In this document: in pieces, positions 41,875 to 50,265 of the stretch | Numbering within the stretch: the first letter of the stretch is position 1 | Layout: every line of letters begins with the position of its first letter | DNA from: Paenibacillus harenae DSM 16969 | Lineage (GTDB): Bacteria > Bacillota > Bacilli > Paenibacillales > Paenibacillaceae | DNA: 64,000 nt | Assembly (NCBI RefSeq): GCF_000422465.1 | Contig: NZ_KE383846.1 | Coordinates: 235,444 to 299,443 of the forward strand | Direction of reading: 5' to 3' | Translations under genes and position numbers: made by a program | The notes under the pieces: model-generated | Told to the model about the DNA's origin: nothing | The model's database searches: none | Seen by the model: only the letters and a program-made list of their open reading frames with translations

Positions 41875-43059
41875 ATGGCAAACGCTGCAAAAAGACCGTA
41901 TTTGCCCGAGCTCGACATCGTCAGAGCCTTCGGCATTATGGCGGTCGTCATGATTCATGCCACATCATCGGTCGTCGCCAATTACGATCATCATTCTACG
42001 CTGTACCCGCTGTATGTTTTTCTGAATGTGTTCTCCAAATTCGCCGTTCCGGTCTTTATTTTTTTGAGCGGCTTCGTCTTGTTCTACAACTATATCGATA
42101 AGCCCTTCACCGCCCGTACCTTCGGGGAGTTCTATAAGAAGCGCCTTTCGAAAACGCTCGTTCCGTTTCTGGTTTTCTCCTGCCTGTATTGGGGCTTTAC
42201 GAGGCTGCATAGCTTCGGTTTTACCGATATAAAGACGTTTATCGGCTATTTTACGAATGCGGTTTTTCTCGAGAAGCTGCTCATCGGCAAGACGTATACG
42301 CATCTTTATTTTGTCGTCATCATCATTCAATTTTACATACTGGCTCCGCTTATGCTGTATGCGGTCAAGCGGCTTCCCTGGCTCGGCAAGCATATCGTCT
42401 GGATCGGGCTGCTCGCGCAGTGGGCATTCATCTACAAGCTGGCTGATGCATTCCATTTGATCTATCGCGGCAGCTACTCATTTACGTATATGCTGTATTT
42501 TGCCGCCGGTGCGTTCATCGGCATGTATTACATAAAGCTGGCCACCTGGATCAAAGTGTCGAAGCAGCATGCTACTCCGCGTAAAATAACGGCTTGGATT
42601 GCGCTGTGGACGCTGTTTCTGACGACAAGCATGGCCGAGGTCTATGTGTATTACCGCTACCTGATGGAAGGCCGGTTCGTGCTCAGTCCGAAGCTGCTGG
42701 AGCTGGTGAATGAGGTTCACTGCGTTACGGCGGGCATTGTGCTCATTCAGCTTTCCTATTGGATCTATGCGGCGTGGAATAAAACAATCGTCAAGGCGCT
42801 TATTCATATCGGAGCGGTCTCCTTCGGCATCTACCTGCTGCATCCTCTCTTTCTGTTTGCTTACAGGAAAATGGACATTGGCGGCAATTCGATCCTCTAC
42901 CATTTGTGGGTTGCCGGCGGATTTGTGATAGCAATGGCCATCCCGTGGCTGATCGTATCGGTGTGTGCCCGTTTCAGATGGCATTGGATCTTGTTCGGCC
43001 CGCTCCCGGTGAAGAAGAAGCGGACGGCTGTGCCGGAGCAGACCGGTGTGCAAGCGTAA
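41875..43059 (+). CDS. Acyltransferase family 3 membrane protein
   Basis: A 394-residue integral membrane O-acyltransferase with about ten helices. The N-terminus PELDIVRAFGIMAVVMIHAT holds the conserved His, followed by FKFAVPVFIFLSGF-type and SFGIYLLHPLFLF motifs. Relatives acetylate or succinylate exopolysaccharides, teichoic acids or peptidoglycan. The frame opens at 41779, but AAGGGG precedes the ATG at 41875. It is monocistronic with a terminator; no polysaccharide operon is adjacent. Confidence 0.9.
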   Translation: MANAAKRPYLPELDIVRAFGIMAVVMIHATSSVVANYDHHSTLYPLYVFLNVFSKFAVPVFIFLSGFVLFYNYIDKPFTARTFGEFYKKRLSKTLVPFLVFSCLYWGFTRLHSFGFTDIKTFIGYFTNAVFLEKLLIGKTYTHLYFVVIIIQFYILAPLMLYAVKRLPWLGKHIVWIGLLAQWAFIYKLADAFHLIYRGSYSFTYMLYFAAGAFIGMYYIKLATWIKVSKQHATPRKITAWIALWTLFLTTSMAEVYVYYRYLMEGRFVLSPKLLELVNEVHCVTAGIVLIQLSYWIYAAWNKTIVKALIHIGAVSFGIYLLHPLFLFAYRKMDIGGNSILYHLWVAGGFVIAMAIPWLIVSVCARFRWHWILFGPLPVKKKRTAVPEQTGVQA

Positions 43060-43085
43060 ACTTTCTGCGAAAGTAGTGCAATAAG

Positions 43086-43136
43086 AACAGCCGTCCGATC
43101 TTTTTTCGCAAAAAACGCGGGCGGCTGCTTTTTTTT
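43086..43136 (+). terminator. Terminator after the acyltransferase gene
   Basis: AACAGCCGTCCG pairs imperfectly with CGGGCGGCTGC around a small TTTTTTCGCAAAAAA hairpin, followed by TTTTTTTT. Confidence 0.8.
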
Positions 43137-43179
43137 GGGGTTGGCGTATCCGGCTATCCATCCCGTTCGGAAAGAAATC

Positions 43180-43560
43180 TTGTAACGCTATAAAGGCTTC
43201 TAGTTATGATAAGGCTCCAAAAAAAGCTAATAGGGTTTCTAGTTAAGCTGGCTTCTAGTTGCGCTAAGTTCCAAATTACGCTAAAAGGGTTTCTATATAA
43301 GTTGAACGAAAGAAACGAAAGCGTGGAGCGGAGAGAGCAAATCGTTCTGGAGAAACGAAGTGGTCGCTTTTTGCAGTCCAAAAAACCATTTGGCTGGAAC
43401 AGCGATCGTAAGAATGATTTACTCTCGCAGCGATAACTGCTGATGTAAATCAATCGTTCAACTTAGTTACGATATATTGGATCTATGTTAAGGGTTCTAA
43501 GTTACTATAAGGTTCCAAACTACACTAAAGAGCCCCCGAGTCACGCTATATTGGAAACCA
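43180..43560. repeat. Degenerate ~20-bp AT-rich repeats flanking a 166-bp inverted-repeat unit
   Basis: Variants of TTCTAGTTACGCTAAGGNTCC recur every ~20 bp at 43180-43300 and 43464-43555. Between them a unit is bounded by perfect 11-bp inverted repeats AAGTTGAACGA (43299-43309) and TCGTTCAACTT (43454-43464). The inner DNA is purine-rich and non-coding. It looks like a small non-autonomous element inserted in a repeat tract. Confidence 0.6.
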
Positions 43561-43670
43561 TCCATGGTAAAGGCGCCATTTTATACATAACCTCGGGCTA
43601 TACTGGATTATAAACAGTGATTTGGTCTCAAGCGCCTCATTTAGGCGGCTGCGCTATTTCTTCGATGTAG

Positions 43671-43736
43671 AAAATACAGGATAGCTTGCCAAATTGGGGA
43701 ATATGAACAAAGTTACTGGAGAAATTACAGGATAGG
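43671..43736. repeat. Paired TACAGGATAG repeats
   Basis: TACAGGATAG occurs twice (about 43675 and 43727, each preceded by AAA/AAT) in a region without a gene. It is part of the same repeat island. Confidence 0.45.
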
Positions 43737-43745
43737 GTCGGGCGG

Positions 43746-43858
43746 TTGATCTTGAAATTAGGAAGCCCTGCTACTGACCCTGAGATTCATGAAGTCCGGT
43801 AACTGATCTTGAGATCAGGAAGCCTGGTGACTGACCCTGAGATCAGGAAGCCTGGCGA
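43746..43858. repeat. Four tandem 28-29-bp repeats
   Basis: Copies start at 43746, 43774, 43803 and 43831, with consensus CTGAYCYTGAGATCAGGAAG followed by CCTGGTGA. Copies 3 and 4 differ at only three positions. They end about 60 bp before the VOC-protein ATG, so they lie in its upstream region. They are not CRISPR, since there are no spacers. Confidence 0.85.
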
Positions 43859-43920
43859 CTATTCCTAACGGTTATAGGACAGGGCAGCCTGCGTGCAAAT
43901 TCAAATAGGGAGTGAATACG

Positions 43921-44790
43921 ATGGCGGCATTTCTGGATTCGAATATATCGCTTGGCGAGGTGAAGCTGAAGGTTAGCCGGCTGGACAAGTCGATCCGTTT
44001 TTACGAGGAGGTTGTCGGGCTGCGGGTACTGGCGCATGATGCGGATAACCGCACGGCTTCCTTTACCGCCGACGGGCAGCACGCGCTGCTCGTACTGGAG
44101 GAAATACCGAATGCGGCCGTGCCGCAGCGCCGGTCCTACGCGGGACTGTACCATTTCGCGCTTCTTGTGCCGGATCGCCGCTCGCTGTCGTTGTCGCTGC
44201 GCAATTTGCTGCAAAGCGGCATCTATATCGGTCAAGCCGATCATCTGGTCAGCGAAGCGTTATACATATCCGATCCGGACAATAACGGCATCGAGATTTA
44301 CGCGGACCGTCCGCGGGAACTGTGGAAGAGAGATGCCGGCGGCAATTATGTGATGGCCAGCGATCCCATTGCATGGGACAGCCTGATAGCGGAAAGCGGA
44401 GATGCGGAATGGAACGGCTTGCCGCCGGAAACGGTTATAGGCCATATCCATTTGCATGTCGGCAGTTTACGGGAATCGAGGGACTTCTATGAGAATAAGC
44501 TCGGCTTCGACGTCGTAGGCGACTACGCCCAAATGTCAGCCGTATTCGTCTCGGCAGGCGGCTACCATCATCATATCGGGATGAATATTTGGGCGGGAGC
44601 CGGCGCGACTCTTCCGCCTTCCCTTACGACAGGGCTTGACTACTTCACGATTGCATTCCCAAGCGCTGCTGCCCGCGAGGCTCTGCTCTCGCACCTATGC
44701 AACGAGGTAGCCGGCGTCGCGGAGCAGGATGGCGCATATATCGTGCACGACCCTTCCGGCATTGCCATTCGTCTTGTTCTTAATCATTAA
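43921..44790 (+). CDS. VOC-family protein, catechol-2,3-dioxygenase-like
   Basis: A 289-residue protein with two vicinal-oxygen-chelate repeats: VKLKVSRLDKSIRFYEEVVGLRVL at the N-terminus and IGHIHLHVGSLRESRDFYENKLGFDVV in the second half. Further metal-ligand positions are GLYHFAL, HHHIGMNIW and GIEIYADRP. It resembles CatE-type enzymes, which open catechol rings, but the substrate is unknown. The ATG at 43921 follows AGGGAG; a GTG at 43912 is too near. It is monocistronic, behind the 28-bp repeats, and convergent with an AraC gene. Confidence 0.87.
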   Translation: MAAFLDSNISLGEVKLKVSRLDKSIRFYEEVVGLRVLAHDADNRTASFTADGQHALLVLEEIPNAAVPQRRSYAGLYHFALLVPDRRSLSLSLRNLLQSGIYIGQADHLVSEALYISDPDNNGIEIYADRPRELWKRDAGGNYVMASDPIAWDSLIAESGDAEWNGLPPETVIGHIHLHVGSLRESRDFYENKLGFDVVGDYAQMSAVFVSAGGYHHHIGMNIWAGAGATLPPSLTTGLDYFTIAFPSAAAREALLSHLCNEVAGVAEQDGAYIVHDPSGIAIRLVLNH

Positions 44791-44804
44791 TCGGAGCTAG
44801 CTTC

Positions 44805-45641
44805 TTAGCCATAGATCATACGGTATGTTTTCGGAGATACGCCTTCCGCTGCACGAAAAACGCGTATAAAATAACTCGCTTGGGCGAAGCCGCAGCGGGC
44901 TGCAATCTCCGTCACGGATAATGCCGTTGTCGACAGCAGCTGCTTGGCTGCCACGATGCGGCATTCCGTCACATAATGATTCGGCGTCTTGCCCATGACC
45001 TGCCGGAACAGCCTCAGAAAATGATAAGGACTGTAGCCTGCAAGCTCCGCCATTCGTTCCAGGCTCCATGCTTCCTCGCACCGATGACGAATGTGATCGG
45101 CAGCCATGCGGATCGTGTTGCTTTTCTCCAGCGCGGTCGCCCCTTCCAGCCGCTCCGAATGCTGAGCCAACTCCACTAATATTTCATAGAGAAGCGCCGA
45201 CAGCCGCGGCTCGTTTCTTGTCTCGAACGGACTGCAGAGCGCATACATTTCCTCCGTCAGCTCCTTGAACCTTTCCCGCTTGGAGAACGTGAACGGCAAG
45301 CCGCCGAAATCCTCGGCTTCCCGAAGCATCGGCAGAGCCATTTCCGCGTCAAAATGAATCCACCGCACATCCCACGGATCATGAACGTTTGAACCATACT
45401 CCTGCTTTGCCAGCTTCGGAAACAGAAAGCCGTCCCCTGCCTGCAGCTGCAATCGCTTCCCGCTGCTTTCATCCACGACGTAACCGCTCCCGGCAAAAAT
45501 AAGATGAAGATTGTAATGCTTCAGCTGTCCCCGTTCCCTCCGCTCCGCATGCTGAGGAAAGTCCTTGTAACGGCCGGCTAAATCAGGATAACAAATATAA
45601 TGGGTAAATGACGGATACGGCACGACATAGTGCTGCCTCAT
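44805..45641 (-). CDS. AraC family regulator beside the GH42 gene
   Basis: A 278-residue AraC regulator. The N-terminal cupin has FPQHAERRERGQLKHYNLHLIFAG-type sequence and GDGFLFPKL. The C-terminal motifs are AGYSPYHFLRLFRQVMGKTPNHYV and VTEIAARCGFAQASYFIRVFRAAEGVSP. It is divergent from the beta-galactosidase gene across 164 bp and probably activates it on sensing a galactoside. The ribosome site GGGGGAACTGGAG precedes the ATG at 45641. Confidence 0.9.
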   Translation of the reverse strand: MRQHYVVPYPSFTHYICYPDLAGRYKDFPQHAERRERGQLKHYNLHLIFAGSGYVVDESSGKRLQLQAGDGFLFPKLAKQEYGSNVHDPWDVRWIHFDAEMALPMLREAEDFGGLPFTFSKRERFKELTEEMYALCSPFETRNEPRLSALLYEILVELAQHSERLEGATALEKSNTIRMAADHIRHRCEEAWSLERMAELAGYSPYHFLRLFRQVMGKTPNHYVTECRIVAAKQLLSTTALSVTEIAARCGFAQASYFIRVFRAAEGVSPKTYRMIYG

Positions 45642-45805
45642 CGCTCCAGTTCCCCCTCCTCGTCCAACTCCGCAATTTTGTATTACGAATAGCAGGATAT
45701 TATTATTTACTGCGGTATATATAGATTTTACAATAAATAATAACTGATTTCATTCGCAATATATTCTTATATTAGAACCATAAACTTGTCTAGGAGGAGC
45801 ATACC

Positions 45806-47860
45806 ATGAAGCATACCGAATCGCTTAACGAGTTTCGCCTTGGCGTCTGTTATTACCCCGAGCATTGGCCCGAGGAGCTGTGGGAGGACGACTTCCGGCG
45901 GATGCGCGAGCTCGGCTTCTCGGTTGTCCGCGTCGCTGAATTTGCCTGGTCGATATTCGAGCCGGAGGAAGGGTCGTTCCAATTCGGTCTTTTCGATCGC
46001 GCGCTGGACCTCGCCCACAAGCACGGTCTGAAAGTCATTATCGGCACGCCGACCGCCACCCCTCCCGCTTGGCTCACTCATCGTTATCCTGAGGTGCTGA
46101 ACGTAACGCAGGATGGAGTTACGCTTCATCACGGTCTCCGCCGCCATTATAATTACAGCAGTCCGAAATACCGCGAGCTGTCCGCCGTCATTGTACGCCG
46201 TATGGCCGAGCATTATAAGAACCACCCCGCCGTAATCGGCTGGCAGATCGACAATGAATTCAACTGTGAAATCAGCGAATTCTATTCCCCTGCCGATCAT
46301 GACGCCTTCCGGGAATGGTGCAGATCGAAATACGGCACGCTGGACAAGCTGAACGATGCATGGGGAACCGTGTTCTGGAGCCAGACCTATACCGGCTGGG
46401 AGCAGGTATTTCTTCCTCGCCCTACGCCGGCGCATAAGCAGCCGAATCCTCATCAGGCGCTTGATGAGAAACGCTTTATTTCCGACAATACGATCTCTTA
46501 TGCCGGAGAGCAGGCGGCTATTTTGCGGGAAGTTGCGCCTCATCACTGGATAACGACAAACGGCCTCTTCGGCCACTTGGACAGCCACCGGATGAACGAC
46601 GATTTGCTCGACTTTTTCAGCTACGACTCGTATCCGCAGTTCTCATCGATTTATTACGACCGGAACGAGGAGAATCCGCTTGCGGATCGGAGCTGGAGCC
46701 AGACCCTGGGTGCGGTTCGCTCGATCTCGCCGAACTTCTGCATTATGGAACAGCAGGCCGGACCGGGCGGCTGGGTGAACCGGATGGATATGCCGTCGCC
46801 TAAGCCGGGCCAAATGCGGCTGTGGACTTACCAATCCATCGCGCACGGCGCGAACATGGTGCTCTACTTCCGCTGGCGGACGGCCGCCTTCGGCAATGAA
46901 ATCTACTGGCACGGCATTAACGATTATCATAACCGTCCGAACCGCAGAGTCCGCGAAGCGGGACAGATCGGCGCTGAGCTTGCCAGTGCCGGAAACCGCA
47001 TCGCATCGACCCGGTATACGGCTGATATCGCGCTGCTTCGCGATTATGACAATGAATGGGACGGCGAATACGATGTGTGGCACGGCCCGTTCTCCTGGCA
47101 AAGCGGCAAAGCCTGGTTCAAGGCGCTGACCCGCCGCCATATTCCGAGCGATACGCTGTATGTGCGCAAAAGTACGACAATCGAGGATTTGAAGCGCTAC
47201 AAGGTGCTCGTCTATCCGCATCCGGCCATTATGCGCGACGAGACGGCTGCGCTTCTGGAGCAGTATACGAGGGAAGGCGGCATCGTTATTTTCGGCTGCA
47301 GGACGGGCTACAAGGATGAACGCGGACATTGCTATATGCGTCCATTCCCGGGCGCGGCGGCCGGTCTTAGCGGTATTTCCGTCGAAGAGTTCACGATGGT
47401 TAAGGGTACGAGGGAAGCGACCTTTATGGAGTGGGACGGAGATGATGCCGTTACGACTCCTGCCGATTCCTTCAACGACGTGCTGCTGCCGGAGAGCGAT
47501 TCCGTTGAAGTCGTGGCCCGCTATGCCTCCGACTATTATGCAGGCAAGCCTGCCGTAACCAGGAATAAGTTCGGCGAAGGCGAAGCTTGGTACTTCGGCG
47601 CCGTGTTCAATGAGGTTTCGGCCGGCCGGATTATCGAACGGCTTGGCCTGATGTCGCCGACAGCCGATTGGCTGACGCTGCCCGAGCAGGTCGAGCTGGC
47701 GATTCGTCAGGACGATGCGGCCTCCTTCTGCTTCCTGCTCAATTTCAGCGAGCAGCCGGCGGAGATTACGCTTCGCGAAGAGAAGACGGATCTGCTCACA
47801 GGGCGCAAGCTCAGCGGAGCGGTTACGCTTGAAGGCTTCGGCGTGGTCGTGCTCAGCTAA
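45806..47860 (+). CDS. GH42 beta-galactosidase
   Basis: A 684-residue enzyme of glycoside hydrolase family 42. The N-terminal TIM barrel opens GVCYYPEHWPEELWEDDFRRM, with the acid/base Glu at about residue 151 (WQIDNEF) and the nucleophile Glu at about 315 (CIMEQQAGPGG). The trimerisation domain (VLVYPHPAIMRDETAALLEQY) and a small C-terminal beta domain follow. It has no signal peptide, so it cleaves imported beta-galactosides or galacto-oligosaccharides in the cytoplasm. AGGAGG precedes the ATG and a terminator follows. The four metal-binding cysteines of some GH42 enzymes are not seen. Confidence 0.96.
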   Translation: MKHTESLNEFRLGVCYYPEHWPEELWEDDFRRMRELGFSVVRVAEFAWSIFEPEEGSFQFGLFDRALDLAHKHGLKVIIGTPTATPPAWLTHRYPEVLNVTQDGVTLHHGLRRHYNYSSPKYRELSAVIVRRMAEHYKNHPAVIGWQIDNEFNCEISEFYSPADHDAFREWCRSKYGTLDKLNDAWGTVFWSQTYTGWEQVFLPRPTPAHKQPNPHQALDEKRFISDNTISYAGEQAAILREVAPHHWITTNGLFGHLDSHRMNDDLLDFFSYDSYPQFSSIYYDRNEENPLADRSWSQTLGAVRSISPNFCIMEQQAGPGGWVNRMDMPSPKPGQMRLWTYQSIAHGANMVLYFRWRTAAFGNEIYWHGINDYHNRPNRRVREAGQIGAELASAGNRIASTRYTADIALLRDYDNEWDGEYDVWHGPFSWQSGKAWFKALTRRHIPSDTLYVRKSTTIEDLKRYKVLVYPHPAIMRDETAALLEQYTREGGIVIFGCRTGYKDERGHCYMRPFPGAAAGLSGISVEEFTMVKGTREATFMEWDGDDAVTTPADSFNDVLLPESDSVEVVARYASDYYAGKPAVTRNKFGEGEAWYFGAVFNEVSAGRIIERLGLMSPTADWLTLPEQVELAIRQDDAASFCFLLNFSEQPAEITLREEKTDLLTGRKLSGAVTLEGFGVVVLS

Positions 47861-47866
47861 TACACA

Positions 47867-47924
47867 GACCTCATTCAGCGGAGGATGCTTCGGCATCGCT
47901 TCGCGGGATGAGGTCTTTTTTTTC
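47867..47924 (+). terminator. Terminator of the beta-galactosidase gene
   Basis: GACCTCAT pairs with ATGAGGTC around an inner GATGC-ttcg-GCATC hairpin and is followed by nine T. Confidence 0.9.
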
Positions 47925-48142
47925 CCCGTACTTGATCTCTATGTTACGGTATCGATTAGGCTAGCAGGATAAAACAAATATAATCAATCAATCCAATCCC
48001 CAGCCGTCGCCGCTCCTCCTCCAGACCGAGTCTAAAGCATGCTGAAGGCTGTATCCTCTTAAAATGGATTTGTTTTACAATAGCTGTAGCGAAAAAACAA
48101 TCGACGGCGCGATAAATCGATTCTATTTAGGAGGTGCCCTTA

Positions 48143-49072
48143 ATGCCTGTATTGGAAGTCCGGAATTTAAAAAAAGCTTACGGCCAGGTTACGGCTGTAG
48201 CGGACATCAGCTTCTCGGTAGAGGCCGGGGAAGTATTCACGATCATCGGCCCGAACGGCGCCGGGAAAACAACAACGCTTGAAATGATTGAAGGACTCGT
48301 AACGCCGGATGCCGGCCAAATCGAGTTCGGGCCTTTGAACTGGGCGAGGAATAGCGAGCAGATTAAGGTGACGATTGGCGTTCAGCCGCAATCGAGCGCG
48401 CTTTTCGACCTGCTGACGGTGGAAGAAAATCTCGATCTGTTCGCCAGCTTTTATCCAAAATCGCGGCCAACCGCAGAAGTGCTCGATATGATCAGCTTAA
48501 CCGACCAGCGCAATAAGCATGTCAAGAAGCTGTCCGGCGGACAGAAGCAGCGTCTGGCGATCGGGCTTGCCATGATTAACGATCCCGCGCTGATCTTCCT
48601 CGATGAACCGACGACCGGGCTCGATCCTCAGGCAAGGCGCAACATTTGGGATATCATCCTGAAGCTGAAGGAGCTCGGCAAGACAACTATTCTCACGACG
48701 CATTACATGGAAGAAGCCGAGAAGCTGAGCGACCGCGTCTGCATCGTCGATCAAGGGAAGATCGTCACGCTGGACACCCCTGCCGCACTTATCGAACGCC
48801 TGACGAAGGAACGGGAGGTCAGGCTCACTCTGATGGACGGCGAAGCGGCTGCGATAGAGACCGAGAAGATCGCTCTCCTTCAAAGCTCCGTCGTACGAAC
48901 GAACCGCGAAGGCGACTCGCTCCAGCTATGGACGACGCAGCCTGAGGAGACGTTGTATGAGCTGTTCGGCTTTACCAAGGACCGCGGATTCCGGGTCGAG
49001 CAAATCTCGATCCATGAAATGAGTCTGGAAGACGTGTTCATTGCCTTCACCGGCAAAGAATGGAGGGACTAA
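48143..49072 (+). CDS. ABC transporter ATP-binding protein
   Basis: A 309-residue ATPase subunit of an ABC-2-type exporter. Walker A is GPNGAGKTT near residue 38, Q-loop IGVQPQSSALF, signature KLSGGQKQRLAIG, Walker B LIFLDEPTTGLDPQARR and an H-loop TTHYMEEAEKLSDRV; a C-terminal extension of about 90 residues follows, as in drug and antibiotic exporters. AGGAGG precedes the ATG at 48143. The stop overlaps the permease ATG by one base (TAATG), so the two form one transporter. Confidence 0.93.
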   Translation: MPVLEVRNLKKAYGQVTAVADISFSVEAGEVFTIIGPNGAGKTTTLEMIEGLVTPDAGQIEFGPLNWARNSEQIKVTIGVQPQSSALFDLLTVEENLDLFASFYPKSRPTAEVLDMISLTDQRNKHVKKLSGGQKQRLAIGLAMINDPALIFLDEPTTGLDPQARRNIWDIILKLKELGKTTILTTHYMEEAEKLSDRVCIVDQGKIVTLDTPAALIERLTKEREVRLTLMDGEAAAIETEKIALLQSSVVRTNREGDSLQLWTTQPEETLYELFGFTKDRGFRVEQISIHEMSLEDVFIAFTGKEWRD

Positions 49073-50193
49073 TGAATAACAGCAAACAATTTGCCAAAAT
49101 GTTCACCGCTCAGATCAAAATGATGTTTCGCGAGAAACAGGTATGGTTTTGGAACATCTTTTTTCCCATTATCTTAATGGTCATCTTTATGATTATTTTC
49201 GGCGGCGGCTCAAGCGACAGCTTTAAAGCGAAAATCGCCGTAGTCGACCCGCAGCCGAACGCGACGTCGGGCATGCTGCTCGAGCAGCTGCGGCAAATAC
49301 CGGTGCTCGAATTTGAAGATGACGCGCCAGTCAGCAAGGAGATTGGTACGGAGTGGGTGGAGAAGCAGGACATTAACGCGCTCATTATACTCCCGGAATC
49401 GGAGAGCGCGGCAACGGTTCAGCTTATCGTGAACAAGGAGGATGAGCAGGGCGTTACGACGCAGGCGGTCGCCGGCGTTTTGGATAAGCTGGTTCAGCAG
49501 GCTAACCTGGCTGTCGCCGGCGCGACGGAAACCTTCCGTATGACGACGGAATCCGTGTCGTCCGGCGCCGACGACCTGAGCTATGCGGATTTTCTGCTCA
49601 CGGGGATGATTGGCCTATCGGTAGCGCAGGGCGGATTGTTCGGCATGGTCGAGCTGGTCGATATGCGCCGCCGCGGCTTGATGACCCGCCTGCGCATGAC
49701 ACCCGCCAATATGAACCTCTACGGCATGGCCGGCATGCTCGTCCGGCTTATGCTCGGCATCATTCAAATCGTTATTTTATCGCTGATCGGGGTGTTCGGC
49801 TTTGGCGCGAGTCTGCACATTAATGTGTTCAGCCTGGCCATTGCCCTTATAGCCGGGGGACTCGTTTTCAACGCAATGGGCTACCTCTTCTCGTCCTTCA
49901 GCAAAACGATCGAGGCATACATGGGAATGGCCAACATCGCGAGCATGCTGATGATGTTCCTCAGCGGCGTCTTCTTCCCGCTCGAGACGCTGCCGGAATG
50001 GCTGCAGCCGGTTACGCAGGTTCTGCCGCTTACTTATTTCGTTGACGGCATGCGCGACGGCCTCATCTACGCTTCCGGCATCGCGTCCAGCGCCTTCTGG
50101 ATCGGAATCGGCATCATGATCCTGTGGGGAGTCGTTTCCTTCCTGATCGGTTCGCAGGTCTACAAAACGAAATCAATCTCTGCTACAAGGTAG
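49072..50193 (+). CDS. ABC-2 type permease
   Basis: A 373-residue permease of the DrrB/YhgE-like ABC-2 class. There is one N-terminal helix (VWFWNIFFPIILMVIFMIIF), a 150-residue extracellular loop, then five helices with GLMTRLRMTPANMNLY and LSGVFFPLETLPEWLQPVTQVLPLTYFVDGMRDG, typical of this class. The start overlaps the ATPase stop, with GGAGGG just upstream. The substrate is unknown; drug, lipid or peptide export are the usual roles. Confidence 0.92.
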   Translation: MNNSKQFAKMFTAQIKMMFREKQVWFWNIFFPIILMVIFMIIFGGGSSDSFKAKIAVVDPQPNATSGMLLEQLRQIPVLEFEDDAPVSKEIGTEWVEKQDINALIILPESESAATVQLIVNKEDEQGVTTQAVAGVLDKLVQQANLAVAGATETFRMTTESVSSGADDLSYADFLLTGMIGLSVAQGGLFGMVELVDMRRRGLMTRLRMTPANMNLYGMAGMLVRLMLGIIQIVILSLIGVFGFGASLHINVFSLAIALIAGGLVFNAMGYLFSSFSKTIEAYMGMANIASMLMMFLSGVFFPLETLPEWLQPVTQVLPLTYFVDGMRDGLIYASGIASSAFWIGIGIMILWGVVSFLIGSQVYKTKSISATR

Positions 50194-50204
50194 ACAGCTT
50201 ACGA

Positions 50205-50251
50205 AAAGAAGCAGAGCCAGATGCGAAAGGCATCTGGCCTGCTTCTTTTTT
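50205..50251. terminator. Bidirectional terminator between ABC-2 and CDF genes
   Basis: AAGAAGCAG-a-GCCAGATGC pairs with GCATCTGGC-c-TGCTTCTT around GAAAG, and TTTT follows on the + strand. Confidence 0.85.
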
Positions 50252-50265
50252 GCTCGGGTGGGGAA

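Noticed and set aside
43746..43858. CRISPR-like regular repeats
   Set aside because: The copies adjoin each other with no spacers, and no cas gene is present.
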